Shown here: positions 8,346 to 17,826 of the stretch, piece after piece
Layout: every line of letters starts with the position of its first letter
How positions within the stretch are numbered: position 1 is the first letter of the stretch
Translations under genes and position numbers: made by a program
NCBI GenBank assembly: GCA_011525745.1
Contig: WYBU01000077.1
Location: 1-56,836 of the forward strand
Length of the DNA: 56,836 bases
DNA from: Planctomycetaceae bacterium
Lineage (GTDB): Bacteria > Planctomycetota > Phycisphaerae > UBA1845 > UTPLA1
Direction of reading: 5' to 3'
Notes under the pieces: model-generated
What the model saw: the letters and a program-made list of their open reading frames with translations, nothing else
Told to the model about the DNA's origin: nothing
Databases searched by the model: none

Positions 8346-8386
8346 GCATTCAGCGCTCAGCATTCAGCATTCAGCATTCAGTGTTC
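8346..8386. repeat. CAGCATTCAG simple repeat, left flank of the four-helix remnant
   Basis: CAGCATTCAG-type decamers (CATTCAGCGCTCAGCATTCAGC and on) occur in tandem. The complementary motif CTGAATGCTGACCGCTGATG lies at about 9048-9067 on the other side of the four-helix gene, so the two flanks form an inverted pair. Confidence 0.6.
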
Positions 8387-8456
8387 GGCCATTTCTCACC
8401 TGCTGGCGGCTACCACGACGTGTCCGTCTCGGCGACTCTCCGTCGATCGCGCCTCA

Positions 8457-8860
8457 TCAACTCACAGCCTCGGGAGCGGTTCCTTGCCGCGCGCGGCTCG
8501 ATTTCTGAGCACCACGCAGACGCTGGTTGAGCGCCGCCAACATTCGCTTGACCTCCACTACCGCGGCTTGCAAGCGTTCGTGTGCGACGCATTCACAAGT
8601 TGCAGTTCGCAGGCCAATAGCAGAAGATACTCGAGCTCGCTTGCCGATCCCATGGCGATTTGAACGAAACGGGCAAATTCGGTATCGCCGCTTCGACAGC
8701 ACCCCTCGGCCAAGTTTGCGGGGATAGACACCGTGGCTCGGCGCATCTGCGCCGTGAGTCCATACAGCTCGTTGCGCGGAAAGCCACCCGTCACTTGATA
8801 CACGTGCAACGCAAGGTCGTGAGACTTCTGCCATACCACGAGGTTCCGAAAGTTTTTCAT
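8457..8860 (-). pseudogene. four-helix-bundle protein (23S rRNA intervening-sequence type), frameshifted
   Basis: From ATG 8860 the frame reads MKNFRNLVVWQKSHDLALHV, then FPRNELYGLTAQMRRATVSI and IPANLAEGC, the hallmark of the S23/four-helix-bundle family (about 120 residues). After LACELQLVNAS the frame runs into nonsense and stops at about 8558. The missing end (AHERLQAAVVEVKRMLAALN) is intact in the frame one base away, ending at 8457. One lost G near 8585 (GCGTCGCACAC should read GCGTCGGCACAC) restores the expected protein, so this is a single-base frameshift, real or a sequencing error. It sits alone between bcrC and bcrB, flanked by inverted CAGCATTCAG-type repeats. The family function is unknown. 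Confidence 0.7.
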
Positions 8861-9082
8861 CTCAGCGCTCACTCTCCGTCCTACGGTGTTGGGGACACAA
8901 GGCTCGTTGCCCGAGCACCAACACTTATAGCTGAAAAGCGGCGCTATTACACACACCCTCGCTGCCCGCATTCCGCGCCGACATACTTCGCGCCGGCGCG
9001 CCACTACGATCGTCCGACCCTCATCTCACGACCCTCAATGCCAAAAGCTGAATGCTGACCGCTGATGCCTGACAGCTCATGG

Positions 9083-10237
9083 TTATTCAAAAAGCATCGA
9101 CTCTGCAAACGTCTCGAGTTCCGTCCGGCTGGCCTCGAATGTCCACATCTTCTCCTCGAACTCGAGCTTCAAATGCGGAACACGTTGCTCGTCCAACACG
9201 GTCTTGAACGGCACATAGTCCAATAGCGCCGGCTCACAAAACTTCGCCGGCGTGAAGATCACCGCCGCCGCGCCGGCGTTGCGAACTCGCTGTAACAATT
9301 CCGTGGTTCGCGGCGCGCGGCTGTCGTGGCGGACGGACGAATACACGCTCTGTGACAAATAGGCCCTGGCGAGCGATGTCAGCACATCGCCGTTCAGCGA
9401 GACTTCATCTCGAAACCAGCGCCAGCCGATGAGCAAGTCGTCGTCGCGGATCTGGCAGCCGGCGGCTTCGATCGTCTCGATCAGTGCCAGCGGCGGCTGC
9501 TCGCAGAACGCGCCTTCGACGACCACGTCGACGCAGTCGCGCGGGCGGATTTGCCGCTGCGGCGCTTCTTCGAGCAATCGCTCGAGCAAAGGAATGAAGT
9601 CCTCCGGCATCATGCGCGTTCCGGCCTGCGTGACGGCGTACAGTTCCGCCGCGGCAATCGAGCCGGGATGCTCACGGCGATAGGCATACAGCGCGCGCGT
9701 CAGCCGGCGAACGCGATTGTAGAGCGACAGACCGCGGGCCAGCGCCTCATCGGAGATCTTGCGGCCCAGATGTTCCGCCAGATGGGCGCGAAAGCGCTCG
9801 AATTCCGCCCGCGTATAGGCCAGCGACTGTTCGCACGTCTGATTTTGCGGCAAATGCAGGTATTCTACATACATGTGCGGCACGTTGCGCTTGACGAGAC
9901 TGGCCAGATTGCGGGCCACATCGCAAATAGAGCTGAAGACCGCGCCGCGAAAACCCGGCAACTGGTCGCGAAGCAACAACTCGAGGGTGCTCTTGGCGAT
10001 CGAGCAGATGAACGACTGGAATCGCGAGTCGGCGTGCGAGATCTCCAGCTTGCCGCCCACGCCGAACAAACCGACCGGCAACAGTCCCGCGGCGTGAATG
10101 ACCTCCACGGGTGCATAGACCGGAAAAACGGCGAAGCCCTCGACGGCCGGGTGTTTTTCCCGCGCCTTTTCCAGTGCCTGCGCGGGAAGCAGTTCCAGCA
10201 GTTCGCGACAATGCTGAATGATCTCGTCATAGGTCAT
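9083..10237 (-). CDS. bcrC: benzoyl-CoA reductase catalytic subunit, BcrC/BzdN-type
   Basis: 384 residues from ATG 10237 (MTYDEIIQHC); an upstream in-frame extension lacks family similarity. Conserved sequence includes VFPVYAPVEVIHAAGLLPVG (about residue 40), SRFQSFICSIAKSTLELLL (about 80), FSSICDVARNL (about 105), PHMYVEYLHLPQN, CDVVVEG-like segments and ITFTPAKFCEP-type sequence near 340. Cys residues in FICS, SICD and KFCEP are positioned as cluster ligands in the HgdB/BcrC family. It is the partner of the 7034-8320 subunit. Weak TGGGGA site upstream, and a 165-base gap from the preceding gene, longer than elsewhere in the operon, so an internal promoter is possible. Confidence 0.8.
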   Translation of the reverse strand: MTYDEIIQHCRELLELLPAQALEKAREKHPAVEGFAVFPVYAPVEVIHAAGLLPVGLFGVGGKLEISHADSRFQSFICSIAKSTLELLLRDQLPGFRGAVFSSICDVARNLASLVKRNVPHMYVEYLHLPQNQTCEQSLAYTRAEFERFRAHLAEHLGRKISDEALARGLSLYNRVRRLTRALYAYRREHPGSIAAAELYAVTQAGTRMMPEDFIPLLERLLEEAPQRQIRPRDCVDVVVEGAFCEQPPLALIETIEAAGCQIRDDDLLIGWRWFRDEVSLNGDVLTSLARAYLSQSVYSSVRHDSRAPRTTELLQRVRNAGAAAVIFTPAKFCEPALLDYVPFKTVLDEQRVPHLKLEFEEKMWTFEASRTELETFAESMLFE

Positions 10238-10402
10238 GCGAAGTTCCCCAGGCCGATTGCGCGTTCGAACGTGCGCATAGGTCCATTTCGAGGCACACAA
10301 GTCACGGCGAGCGTGTTCATGCTCCCGTGAATGACTCGGCGCTAATGTACGGTTAAGATTTTGTCCCATCAATTCCTTTGCGCTGCTTTGATTGCCGCGC
10401 GA

Positions 10403-12901
10403 TCAGCCATCCGCCATTCCGTTCTCGGCCGGATACTGCCAGCCGGGCAGCGACGCGCCCGCAACGGCGTAGTCCATAAACGGCGGCTTGCCGCCCCGAT
10501 CGAGCAACGACAGCAGTCCCGTTCGGATGTAGGGATTGCGGGCCGGATCGAATGTCTCGGCCGTCTCGCGGGCCAACTCTTCGTCCGACTGCTCGCCCGT
10601 GCACGCGGTGTGTCGGGCCAGCTCTTTTTTGAAGAGGGCGCGCGAAAAAGGCGCGTCCTTCGCCATCAGGCGCGCACGTTCGTATCCGCGGCGAAGCGCC
10701 TCGAGTTCGTCGTCAAAAGCGCCGTTCGACAGTCCGAGCTGAAATGCGCGATCCGCCGTCAGTCCCTGATCGAACAACTCGAAGATGGCCGAGTCGCCCA
10801 GCCCCAGCCGCTTCAATTCGCCGGCCGCTCCGAAACCGGGCAATATCGCATAGTCGAGCTCCGGCTGGTTGTAGGTGTTCTTCGGCCGCCACTCGGCGCG
10901 ACGCTCGAGCGAGTCATAGACGAAGCCGGCGGCGCGCACGTCGTAGCGCAAGTCGAGGAAATAGGTGAATTCGGCCCCGCCCCCCCACTTCTCCCCGAAG
11001 ACGCCGATCGTCGCGACCGGGCTGCGCTGAATCAGGCGAAAGAGCCGCACCGCGTTGCGACTCGACGCCGCCGCCTCCTCCGCCTGAAGCGGCACGTAGC
11101 CGCGCTGCCGCTCAAACCAGCCGCGATTGAACTCGCGCGCGTCGGCGCCCAGCATCCTCATGCCGCCGCCGGCCGCGGTGAACAGCACCGCCCCGCACCG
11201 GCCGGCGCGGTGCAGCGTCAGCACGCGACACCACGCATGTGCGAGCTGATCGATCGTCGCGCGGTTGAAGACGTTGCCGCGCAGCGGATTGTCGAACACG
11301 ATCGTCGCGACACGGTCGCGCGTCGACGGCTCGACGAATTTCAGCTCGGGATAGAAGCCGCGGTAGACCGGCCGGCCCTGCTCACGACTGGCGACCCAAT
11401 CGACTTCCGCCACGGGCGTGCGGTAATACCTTCCGTAGCCGAGCAGTTGCTCGACCTTGAGCGATCGGAGTTCCATCAACAGGCTGGGCCGTCCCCGGCG
11501 CGGGCCGCGCGCGCCGTCGATATCCAGCATATCCAGAAGATAAGGATCATCCGCATTCTCATCGCGCGCCCGTCGAACCAGCTCGATCAGGCCGTCGAGC
11601 GTCAACTGCGACAACAGGCCGTCGATCAGCTCGACCAGCCCGACCTTGAAACGCAGCCCCGCCCGCGTCGACAGATTGATCTGCCCCGGCGTGGCCACGC
11701 CGTCCTGAATCAGGTCCATCGCATACAGACAAATCGGCAATGCATACCGACGAAACGCCCGGCCGCCGGCGTCGGACGCGCACGCGACATGCACGAGCGA
11801 CTCGGCGCTGCGCACGCGGCCGGCGCGGCGGTCGGCCTCGGCGGCCTCGTAGTAGGACCAGAAGTCCTTTCGCGAAATCTGGCCTATCGGCACATACGCG
11901 CCGTCGGCCGGGTTGAGCACGGCGATCGGCCGCGGCGGATCGCCGTCGCTCCAGGCATGGAAGCCCTTGCGTTGCGGCGACGCCGCGCCGCCGAATCCCT
12001 GCGATTCGAGCGCGGCGATCCATTCCGGATAAAAACGCTCGCCGCGCTGATACAAACCGCGCAGCCGATCGTGCGGCGGCAGCGCCTGACCGAAATGTCG
12101 CGACGACTCGACATAGGGCATGTGCCCGGTCTGATCGAGCACGGCAAACGGATTGGCCGTCAGGAGTTCCCAAAGCGCTCCGAGCTGCACGATGTCGCGA
12201 TCGGTTTTCACGTCCCACGAAATGATCGCCGCCATCGCCTGGAAAACGGGATCGGTGACGTAGCCGTGATGATCGACGGGCAGCGCCACGACCGATTTTT
12301 CGAGAAGCTGATCGGCGAATACAACGCCGAGGGCAAATGTCTCGTTCGAGGCGTACTTTCCCTTCATCACGTCGATGAGGCGGTTGCGCTCGAAGGGGAA
12401 ATAGCCGTGTACGGTCAGGAATCTTTCGCGGAAGGCTTCGGATCGGAACAGTTCGGCCAGCTCGGCCGTGGTGTGCGACGAGGTATTTGAGAAGATCGCC
12501 GCAATGCGCTCGACGTCGACGGCCTTTTCGATCGCGTTGAAAATGCGCGCCTTGATGTCGCCGCGTTCGGTCGCGACTTCCCAGATCAGATCGGCGTCAC
12601 GCAGGGCGGCATAGTCCTGCGCGAACGTCACGCGCGATTCGATCGCCCGCGCGTCGTCCTCGCGCATGCGCGACTCGCGGACCTGATCGGCCCAGATGCC
12701 GCTGAGCCGCGCCCGGGCGCGCTGAAGCGCCTCGGCGCTGACGTCCAGTAGAACAACGCTGAGCGAGGTCTTGTTCAGCAGATCGATGGCGATCCCCTGG
12801 CCCATCGTTCCCGCGCCGATCAATGCGATGCGCTTCAACTCGTTGACGCGCCGCACCGCCGCTTCAATCGACTTGTCGCCAAAGTGAAATGCGCGTTTCA
12901 T
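10403..12901 (-). CDS. FadN-like 3-hydroxyacyl-CoA dehydrogenase/enoyl-CoA hydratase fusion
   Basis: 832 residues. The N-terminus is a 3-hydroxyacyl-CoA dehydrogenase with NAD loop IALIGAGTMGQGIA (residues 24-37), FSNTSSHTT and the LTVHGYFPF region. The C-terminal 300 residues are a crotonase-fold domain (VATIVFDNPLRGNVFN, GADAREFN, GVFGEKWGGGAEF, LDYAILPGFGAAGELKRLG). This dehydrogenase-first order is that of Bacillus FadN, opposite to FadB/FadJ. In this operon it could oxidise 3-hydroxypimelyl-CoA and hydrate glutaconyl- or crotonyl-CoA (inference). ATG 12901 has TGAGGA 5 bases upstream. The thiolase lies 244 bases upstream, matching FadN/FadA pairing. Confidence 0.8.
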   Translation of the reverse strand: MKRAFHFGDKSIEAAVRRVNELKRIALIGAGTMGQGIAIDLLNKTSLSVVLLDVSAEALQRARARLSGIWADQVRESRMREDDARAIESRVTFAQDYAALRDADLIWEVATERGDIKARIFNAIEKAVDVERIAAIFSNTSSHTTAELAELFRSEAFRERFLTVHGYFPFERNRLIDVMKGKYASNETFALGVVFADQLLEKSVVALPVDHHGYVTDPVFQAMAAIISWDVKTDRDIVQLGALWELLTANPFAVLDQTGHMPYVESSRHFGQALPPHDRLRGLYQRGERFYPEWIAALESQGFGGAASPQRKGFHAWSDGDPPRPIAVLNPADGAYVPIGQISRKDFWSYYEAAEADRRAGRVRSAESLVHVACASDAGGRAFRRYALPICLYAMDLIQDGVATPGQINLSTRAGLRFKVGLVELIDGLLSQLTLDGLIELVRRARDENADDPYLLDMLDIDGARGPRRGRPSLLMELRSLKVEQLLGYGRYYRTPVAEVDWVASREQGRPVYRGFYPELKFVEPSTRDRVATIVFDNPLRGNVFNRATIDQLAHAWCRVLTLHRAGRCGAVLFTAAGGGMRMLGADAREFNRGWFERQRGYVPLQAEEAAASSRNAVRLFRLIQRSPVATIGVFGEKWGGGAEFTYFLDLRYDVRAAGFVYDSLERRAEWRPKNTYNQPELDYAILPGFGAAGELKRLGLGDSAIFELFDQGLTADRAFQLGLSNGAFDDELEALRRGYERARLMAKDAPFSRALFKKELARHTACTGEQSDEELARETAETFDPARNPYIRTGLLSLLDRGGKPPFMDYAVAGASLPGWQYPAENGMADG

Positions 12902-13145
12902 CGAATCCTCACAGCAATCTGTCGCCCCGTCCTGAGCACCTTTCGCCGATGCGAAAACCCCGCATCCGGCGGGCGCGCGACTCCCTTCTCGCACCCACGT
13001 CCCGAAGCAATCCGTTCCCGCCGACCCGCATCGCTTTCACCGCGGGAAGAGGGCCGGCACAAGGTCTTTGTCGCGCAACTTGCCGCGAAGCGCCTCGGCC
13101 GACCCTCTCCCATTGCAGGGAGCGGAAATTCCCATCACTTCCCGA

Positions 13146-14405
13146 CTACGCGGCGCCATCGCGCTGCTCAGAGTCCCGAATCACAACCGCCGCGCCCTGC
13201 CCCCCGCCGATGCACGCCGAAGCGCAACCCCAGGCAACACCCCGCCGCCGCATCTCGTACATCAGGTCCACGATCAGTCGAATGCCGGTCGCCGCCAGCG
13301 GATGTCCGATGGCGATCGCGCCGCCGTTGACGTTGACGATCTCGCGGTCCAGTCCCAGCTCTTCCTCGACGCCGAGGTACTGCGCCGCGAACGCCTCGTT
13401 GATTTCCCACAGGCCGATCCGCCGCTGTTCCAAACCCGCCCGCGCCACCGCCTGATTCACCGCCGGCACCGGACCACGCCCCATCACGCGCGGGTCGACT
13501 CCGCCCACGCCGTAGGCCACTACTTCGAAGCGCGTCGGCCAGCCGTGGCGTTCGGCCGTCGCGCGTTCGGCCAGCACAACCGCCGCCGCCCCGTCGCTGA
13601 TCGCGCTGGCGTTCCCCGCGCTGACCAGACCGTTGGGCGTCAGGCCGGGCAGCTTCTCGAGCGCTTCGAGGGAGCTGCGGCGGACGCACTCATCACGCGC
13701 CAGATGCACCGGCCGGCCGTCGGGCGCGGATGTCTCCAGCGCGAACATGCCGCCCAGCGCGTCGCCGCCGTTCATGTGGCTCTGCCGCTGGGCGGCGCAA
13801 GCCCGGCTGAAGGACTGGTCGGCGAATTCGTCGCATTGTCGCCGCGTCACGCCCATGCGGCGGCCGTATTCGTCGGCGGTGAGCATCATGCTGGTACGGG
13901 CCAGGTCGTGATTCAGCGAAACGAGCATGGCGTCGTCGACCGCGCCGCCTTCGGCGAATTCCCAGAAGTTCTTCTCCAGCCGCGCGGCGCGCAGGATGCG
14001 CGGAATGCGCGACATGGTTTCGCCCGCGACGCACAGCACGACCGACGCATCGTCCACTTCCGCGGGAAGCGCGATCTGCTGAAACGCGCTGATGATCGTC
14101 TGAAGGCCCGAGCCGCAGATCCGCTGCACCATCAGGGCGGGCGTTTCGACGTTCAGCCGGCAGCGCAGGGCGACGTTGCGCGGGAAGTAGATGTCCTGCC
14201 CGCCCGGCGCGGTGTGCTGATAGACGTTCGCCCCGACGACGGCGTCGATTCTCTCGCGCGCCACGCCGCCGCGACGGATGGCTTCGTCCGCCGCCAGCAC
14301 GCCGAGGTCCTCGGCCGACAGCGCGCCGAGCGTGCCGCGTTTTTCGCCGATCGGCGTGCGCGCTGCGCCGACGATGCAGACCCGCGTTCGTCCATCAGCT
14401 TGCAT
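13146..14405 (-). CDS. acetyl-CoA C-acyltransferase (thiolase)
   Basis: 419 residues, standard thiolase length. Active-site Cys97 lies in QRICGSGLQT, the catalytic His in NVNGGAIAIGHPLAATG (about residue 350), and the second Cys in GCASACIGGGQGAA (about 390). NEAFAAQYLGVEEEL and GNASAISDGAAAVVLAE are also typical. ATG 14405 (MQADGR) follows GGAG at a good distance; a TTG two codons earlier is less likely. The start overlaps the 3' end of the large fusion gene by 11 bases. Expected role is thiolytic cleavage of 3-oxopimelyl-CoA or acetoacetyl-CoA in the lower pathway. Confidence 0.85.
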   Translation of the reverse strand: MQADGRTRVCIVGAARTPIGEKRGTLGALSAEDLGVLAADEAIRRGGVARERIDAVVGANVYQHTAPGGQDIYFPRNVALRCRLNVETPALMVQRICGSGLQTIISAFQQIALPAEVDDASVVLCVAGETMSRIPRILRAARLEKNFWEFAEGGAVDDAMLVSLNHDLARTSMMLTADEYGRRMGVTRRQCDEFADQSFSRACAAQRQSHMNGGDALGGMFALETSAPDGRPVHLARDECVRRSSLEALEKLPGLTPNGLVSAGNASAISDGAAAVVLAERATAERHGWPTRFEVVAYGVGGVDPRVMGRGPVPAVNQAVARAGLEQRRIGLWEINEAFAAQYLGVEEELGLDREIVNVNGGAIAIGHPLAATGIRLIVDLMYEMRRRGVAWGCASACIGGGQGAAVVIRDSEQRDGAA

Positions 14406-17400
14406 GCGCAAAGGCTCCTGCGACGGCCGTGTGCGGCGCGGCCGACTCGGTCACTTCAATCACGTCGTCGCCCGCGTCGGGCAGGAACAACGCGTCGATC
14501 TTTCGCTTGTAGGTGTCGCAGATGACGCGCCGCACCAGCTTGCCCGACGGCGTCACTTCGCTGCGCGCCGCGGACGGTTCCTGCTCGGCGAGCACCGCTC
14601 GCCGGATGCGCTGGTACTTCACCTCGATCAGCGGATTGATGCGGCGCAGCTCCTGGGCGTAGAGCGCCTGCACGGCGGGTTGCGACGTCAGGCCGTCGGT
14701 TGACAGGCCGTTTCGGCCCGCCCACTCGTGCAGTCGGGCGAAATCGGGAAACAGCAGCGTGCCGACGAAATCCCTGCCGCTGCCGATGATGAGCGCCTCG
14801 CGCACGAACGGCGACTCGTTGACCAGGACGGTTTCAACGCGTTGCGGATGGACTTTCTCGCCGGTGGTCAACTTGAACGCGCCGTCCTTGCGGCCGAAGA
14901 TGCGCAGTCCGTCCTTGGTGTACTCGCCCAGATCGCCGGTGCGGAACCAGCCGTCTTCGGTCAGCACGCGCGCATTGGCATCTTCGTCATGCAGGTAGCC
15001 GAGCATGACGTTGGGGCCGCGGACGAGCAGCTCCTGATCGCTTTCGATGCGAATCGTCACGCCCGGAATGGGCGTGCCGACGAAGCCGCTGCGCCATGGC
15101 GTGTCCAGCGTGCGCAACGTCACGCAGGGGGACGTCTCGGTCAGTCCCCAGCCTTCCAGCACCGGAATGTTGCGCTGGCGATAGGCCGTCTCGACCGCGG
15201 CCGGCAGCGGCGCTCCGGCCGTGAACACGAATCGCAGTCGCCCGCCGAACACGACCTCAGCGGCGGCCGCATCCTCGCGACAGCGGGCCGTCAGCAGGTC
15301 GTGCACGCGGGGCACGCTACAGAAGATCGTCGGATTGAACAGGGTCCAGTTCTCGATCAGCCGGTCCAGATCGCGCCCGCGCGAGTCATCCAAGCACAGT
15401 TCCGCCCCGTGGTAGAGCGTGAGGAATCGCTCAAACAGTCCGCCGAAGCTGTGATGCCAGGGCAGGTAGCTCAGCAGCGCGTCGTGCTCCGTAACGTCCC
15501 AGATCAGCGACAGGGCCTTCTGTTGCGCCACCTGGTTGCGATGGACCAGTTGGACGCCCTTGGGCGGCCCGGTCGTGCCGGACGTGTACATGACGACGCA
15601 GACATCGTCGGATTGAACCGAGTCGATGCGCTCGTCCAGCGTCGACGCGCTCGCGCCGCCTTCTTCCAGCAATGACGCGTATTCCTGTGCCCCCCATCGC
15701 CGACACTCGGCGTCGAAATCCATGCAGTAATAGCGCTGCACCGAGGCATGACGCCGCCGCTCGATCTTCGCAAGCTGATGCGGACCGGAGGCCACGACAA
15801 TCTGCGGCCGCGCGTGATCCAACACGTACGCGACCAGTGACGGCTCGTATCCCGCGAAGATCGGAACCGTAACGGCCCCGATCGACACGGCCGCCATCTC
15901 GAACAGGTACATCTCGGGGCGGTTTTCCGAGAGCATGGCCAGCGCGTCGCCCCGGCGGACTCCCAACGCGATCAGTTGACGCGCGATCCGCCGCACGTCG
16001 CGCTCGAACTCGTCCCACGTCATCGTCGCCACGCCGCCGTTGCGCCGATAGCGGAGATAGGTCCGTCCGCTGAAGCGCCGCGCGCGGTCGCGCAGCACGG
16101 TGCCCAGCGACGGCTCGTACTCGCCCAGCGGAATCGGGCTGGAGTGCTCCTCGCCCATGCGGCGAATGCCGACGCACTCATCCAGGCCCAGCGGCGTGGT
16201 CTGACAGTACGCCAGGCACGAATCGCGCAGCAGCCCCTTGGTCAGCGCGAACCGCTCCTCCGGCGGGCGATTGGAGAACGACGACAGCGGATCGAGGCCG
16301 CTGCGCCGCCGAACCAGGTGCGAGGCGGTAAAATAGACAATATTCGTCGCCAGTTCCTTGACGTGCGAACAGCCGGTCCGCCCCCCGATGCGCCGGGAAA
16401 TCTCTCCGACGACGCCGCGTTCGATCCGCAGCCCCACCAGCCGTTCCGCCGCCGCCTCGATCGCGCCGCACACCGGAAACGGCGCGCGGATCACGTCCAG
16501 CCGGCTGCGCGTAATCTGCTCGTCCGGCAGAAAGACATTCATTTCCAGCTTGATGAGATGATCGCTGTCGAGCATCGTGCCGACCAGCACGAGGTTGTCC
16601 GGACCGGCGTCGTATAGCTCGACCGAGAAATCACGCTGGGCCGCCAGTTTCATGTTCGTCCTCCCCGCCGCGCCGGCCGCATCGCGCTGCCGACGACGGA
16701 TCGCCCGGGCCATCGACTCCTGAACCTGTTGCTTGAGCTGCTTAAAGAGCCGCTCTTCGTCGGCCATGCCGGCATTGGCGGCATAACGCGACAACGGCGT
16801 GAGCAGCCATTCTTCGTTCGAGAACAAATGGGCGCGGTCCAGCCCCGCGGCGACCGCGTCGCGAAACGACTTGACCGAGCTGGTCACGTGGTCGGCGTGC
16901 GCGAGGATCGTGGCGCGGTGGCCGGCCCAGACCTCGTCGTAACGAGCGTCGGCCGGATAGGCACGGGCCGCCTTGCCGACGTCGAAGACCGCGCGCGTGA
17001 CGCGCTCGACGAACTCCGCCCGGTCGGGATCCTTGCACAAGTCGCCCATTCGCAGGTCGATCAGCTCGCCGCCGAGGCGGACCATGTGGATCAATCCGCC
17101 CACGTTGAGCACGATCGAGATCATCGCCTTGTCGAATTCGATGCGCGTGCCGGGGACGCCCTGCGCATGCTTGTAGGGATAGTCGTGCGCCGTCAGAACG
17201 GCCTCAATCCGCTGACGTTCGGTCGCGCCGCCGCCGGCAAAGACCAGTGTGCCCTTGCGCTCCAGCACGTAGACGGCGTCCGGCCCGGCCCCGCGCCGTC
17301 CGCCCGCTTGAAGCGATACGCCGCGCACCACCCGCGCTTGCAGCGCCGCGAACATCGCGTCGGTCAGGCCGGGCAGCCGGCCCATCACACGCGACTCCCG

Positions 17401-17826
17401 CAGTTGTTCCTCAAACGTCGCCAGGGTCTGCTCGGCCAGGATGCCGTTAGGCATCAGCAGCAGGATGGGCAGGTCGCAGCGCACATCGTCGACGCTGCGC
17501 AGCCGGCCGCGCTCCGCCAGGTTCTCCAGGAAACGCACGACTTCGAGCGTGAAGTCCGCGAGTTGGTTGGGGTCGCAGCAGACCAGCAGCAGCTCGGGCA
17601 AGCGCCCCTGCGTGTCCGCTTCCAGCAGGTTGGAGAAGATGCGCCCGCGCAGTGGAACCAGCCGCAGCGCGCCGTGATCGTCCAGCTTCAGTTCGCCGGC
17701 CTTCTTGAGCGGGTCGCTGATTCTGTCGCCGCACCGGCCAACAAAGCAATCGGCCTGCGCGTGCACGAAGAATGCGACGCCCAGCGCGCCGGGCGGATGC
17801 ACGCCGATGTGTCCTTCGCAAATCAC
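14395..17826 (-). CDS. three-part fusion: ketopantoate-reductase-like + DUF2889 + AMP-dependent acyl-CoA ligase
   Basis: 1143 residues. I chose GTG 17826 because it overlaps the upstream TGA as GTGA; longer readings translate the activase gene out of frame. Residues 1-390 are unassigned but resemble the 2-dehydropantoate reductase fold: PPGALGVAFFVHAQADCFVGR where GxGALG...V.R is expected (first Gly replaced by Pro), LLLMPNGILAEQ, EFDKAMISIVLNVGG and HVTSSVKSFRDAV. Residues 392-545 are DUF2889 (MKLAAQRDF, MLDSDHLIKLEMNVFL, GRTGCSHVKELA). Residues 560-1140 are an acyl-CoA ligase with P-loop MYTSGTTGPPKGVQLVHRN (Tyr747), GWGLTETSPC, DGWFRTGDLG and a C-terminal Lys in VTPSGKLVRR. The ligase may activate an aromatic or alicyclic acid; the function of the first two parts is unknown. 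Confidence 0.75.
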   Translation of the reverse strand: MICEGHIGVHPPGALGVAFFVHAQADCFVGRCGDRISDPLKKAGELKLDDHGALRLVPLRGRIFSNLLEADTQGRLPELLLVCCDPNQLADFTLEVVRFLENLAERGRLRSVDDVRCDLPILLLMPNGILAEQTLATFEEQLRESRVMGRLPGLTDAMFAALQARVVRGVSLQAGGRRGAGPDAVYVLERKGTLVFAGGGATERQRIEAVLTAHDYPYKHAQGVPGTRIEFDKAMISIVLNVGGLIHMVRLGGELIDLRMGDLCKDPDRAEFVERVTRAVFDVGKAARAYPADARYDEVWAGHRATILAHADHVTSSVKSFRDAVAAGLDRAHLFSNEEWLLTPLSRYAANAGMADEERLFKQLKQQVQESMARAIRRRQRDAAGAAGRTNMKLAAQRDFSVELYDAGPDNLVLVGTMLDSDHLIKLEMNVFLPDEQITRSRLDVIRAPFPVCGAIEAAAERLVGLRIERGVVGEISRRIGGRTGCSHVKELATNIVYFTASHLVRRRSGLDPLSSFSNRPPEERFALTKGLLRDSCLAYCQTTPLGLDECVGIRRMGEEHSSPIPLGEYEPSLGTVLRDRARRFSGRTYLRYRRNGGVATMTWDEFERDVRRIARQLIALGVRRGDALAMLSENRPEMYLFEMAAVSIGAVTVPIFAGYEPSLVAYVLDHARPQIVVASGPHQLAKIERRRHASVQRYYCMDFDAECRRWGAQEYASLLEEGGASASTLDERIDSVQSDDVCVVMYTSGTTGPPKGVQLVHRNQVAQQKALSLIWDVTEHDALLSYLPWHHSFGGLFERFLTLYHGAELCLDDSRGRDLDRLIENWTLFNPTIFCSVPRVHDLLTARCREDAAAAEVVFGGRLRFVFTAGAPLPAAVETAYRQRNIPVLEGWGLTETSPCVTLRTLDTPWRSGFVGTPIPGVTIRIESDQELLVRGPNVMLGYLHDEDANARVLTEDGWFRTGDLGEYTKDGLRIFGRKDGAFKLTTGEKVHPQRVETVLVNESPFVREALIIGSGRDFVGTLLFPDFARLHEWAGRNGLSTDGLTSQPAVQALYAQELRRINPLIEVKYQRIRRAVLAEQEPSAARSEVTPSGKLVRRVICDTYKRKIDALFLPDAGDDVIEVTESAAPHTAVAGAFAHAS

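Noticed and set aside
10258..10275. GCGCGTTCGAACGTGCGC palindrome upstream of bcrC as an operator
   Set aside because: Half-sites are in the opposite order to the 24528 operator and the match is imperfect; left as chance.
10361..12490. 709-codon plus-strand frame opposite the FadN-like gene
   Set aside because: A high-GC antisense shadow; the minus-strand protein has clear family motifs throughout.
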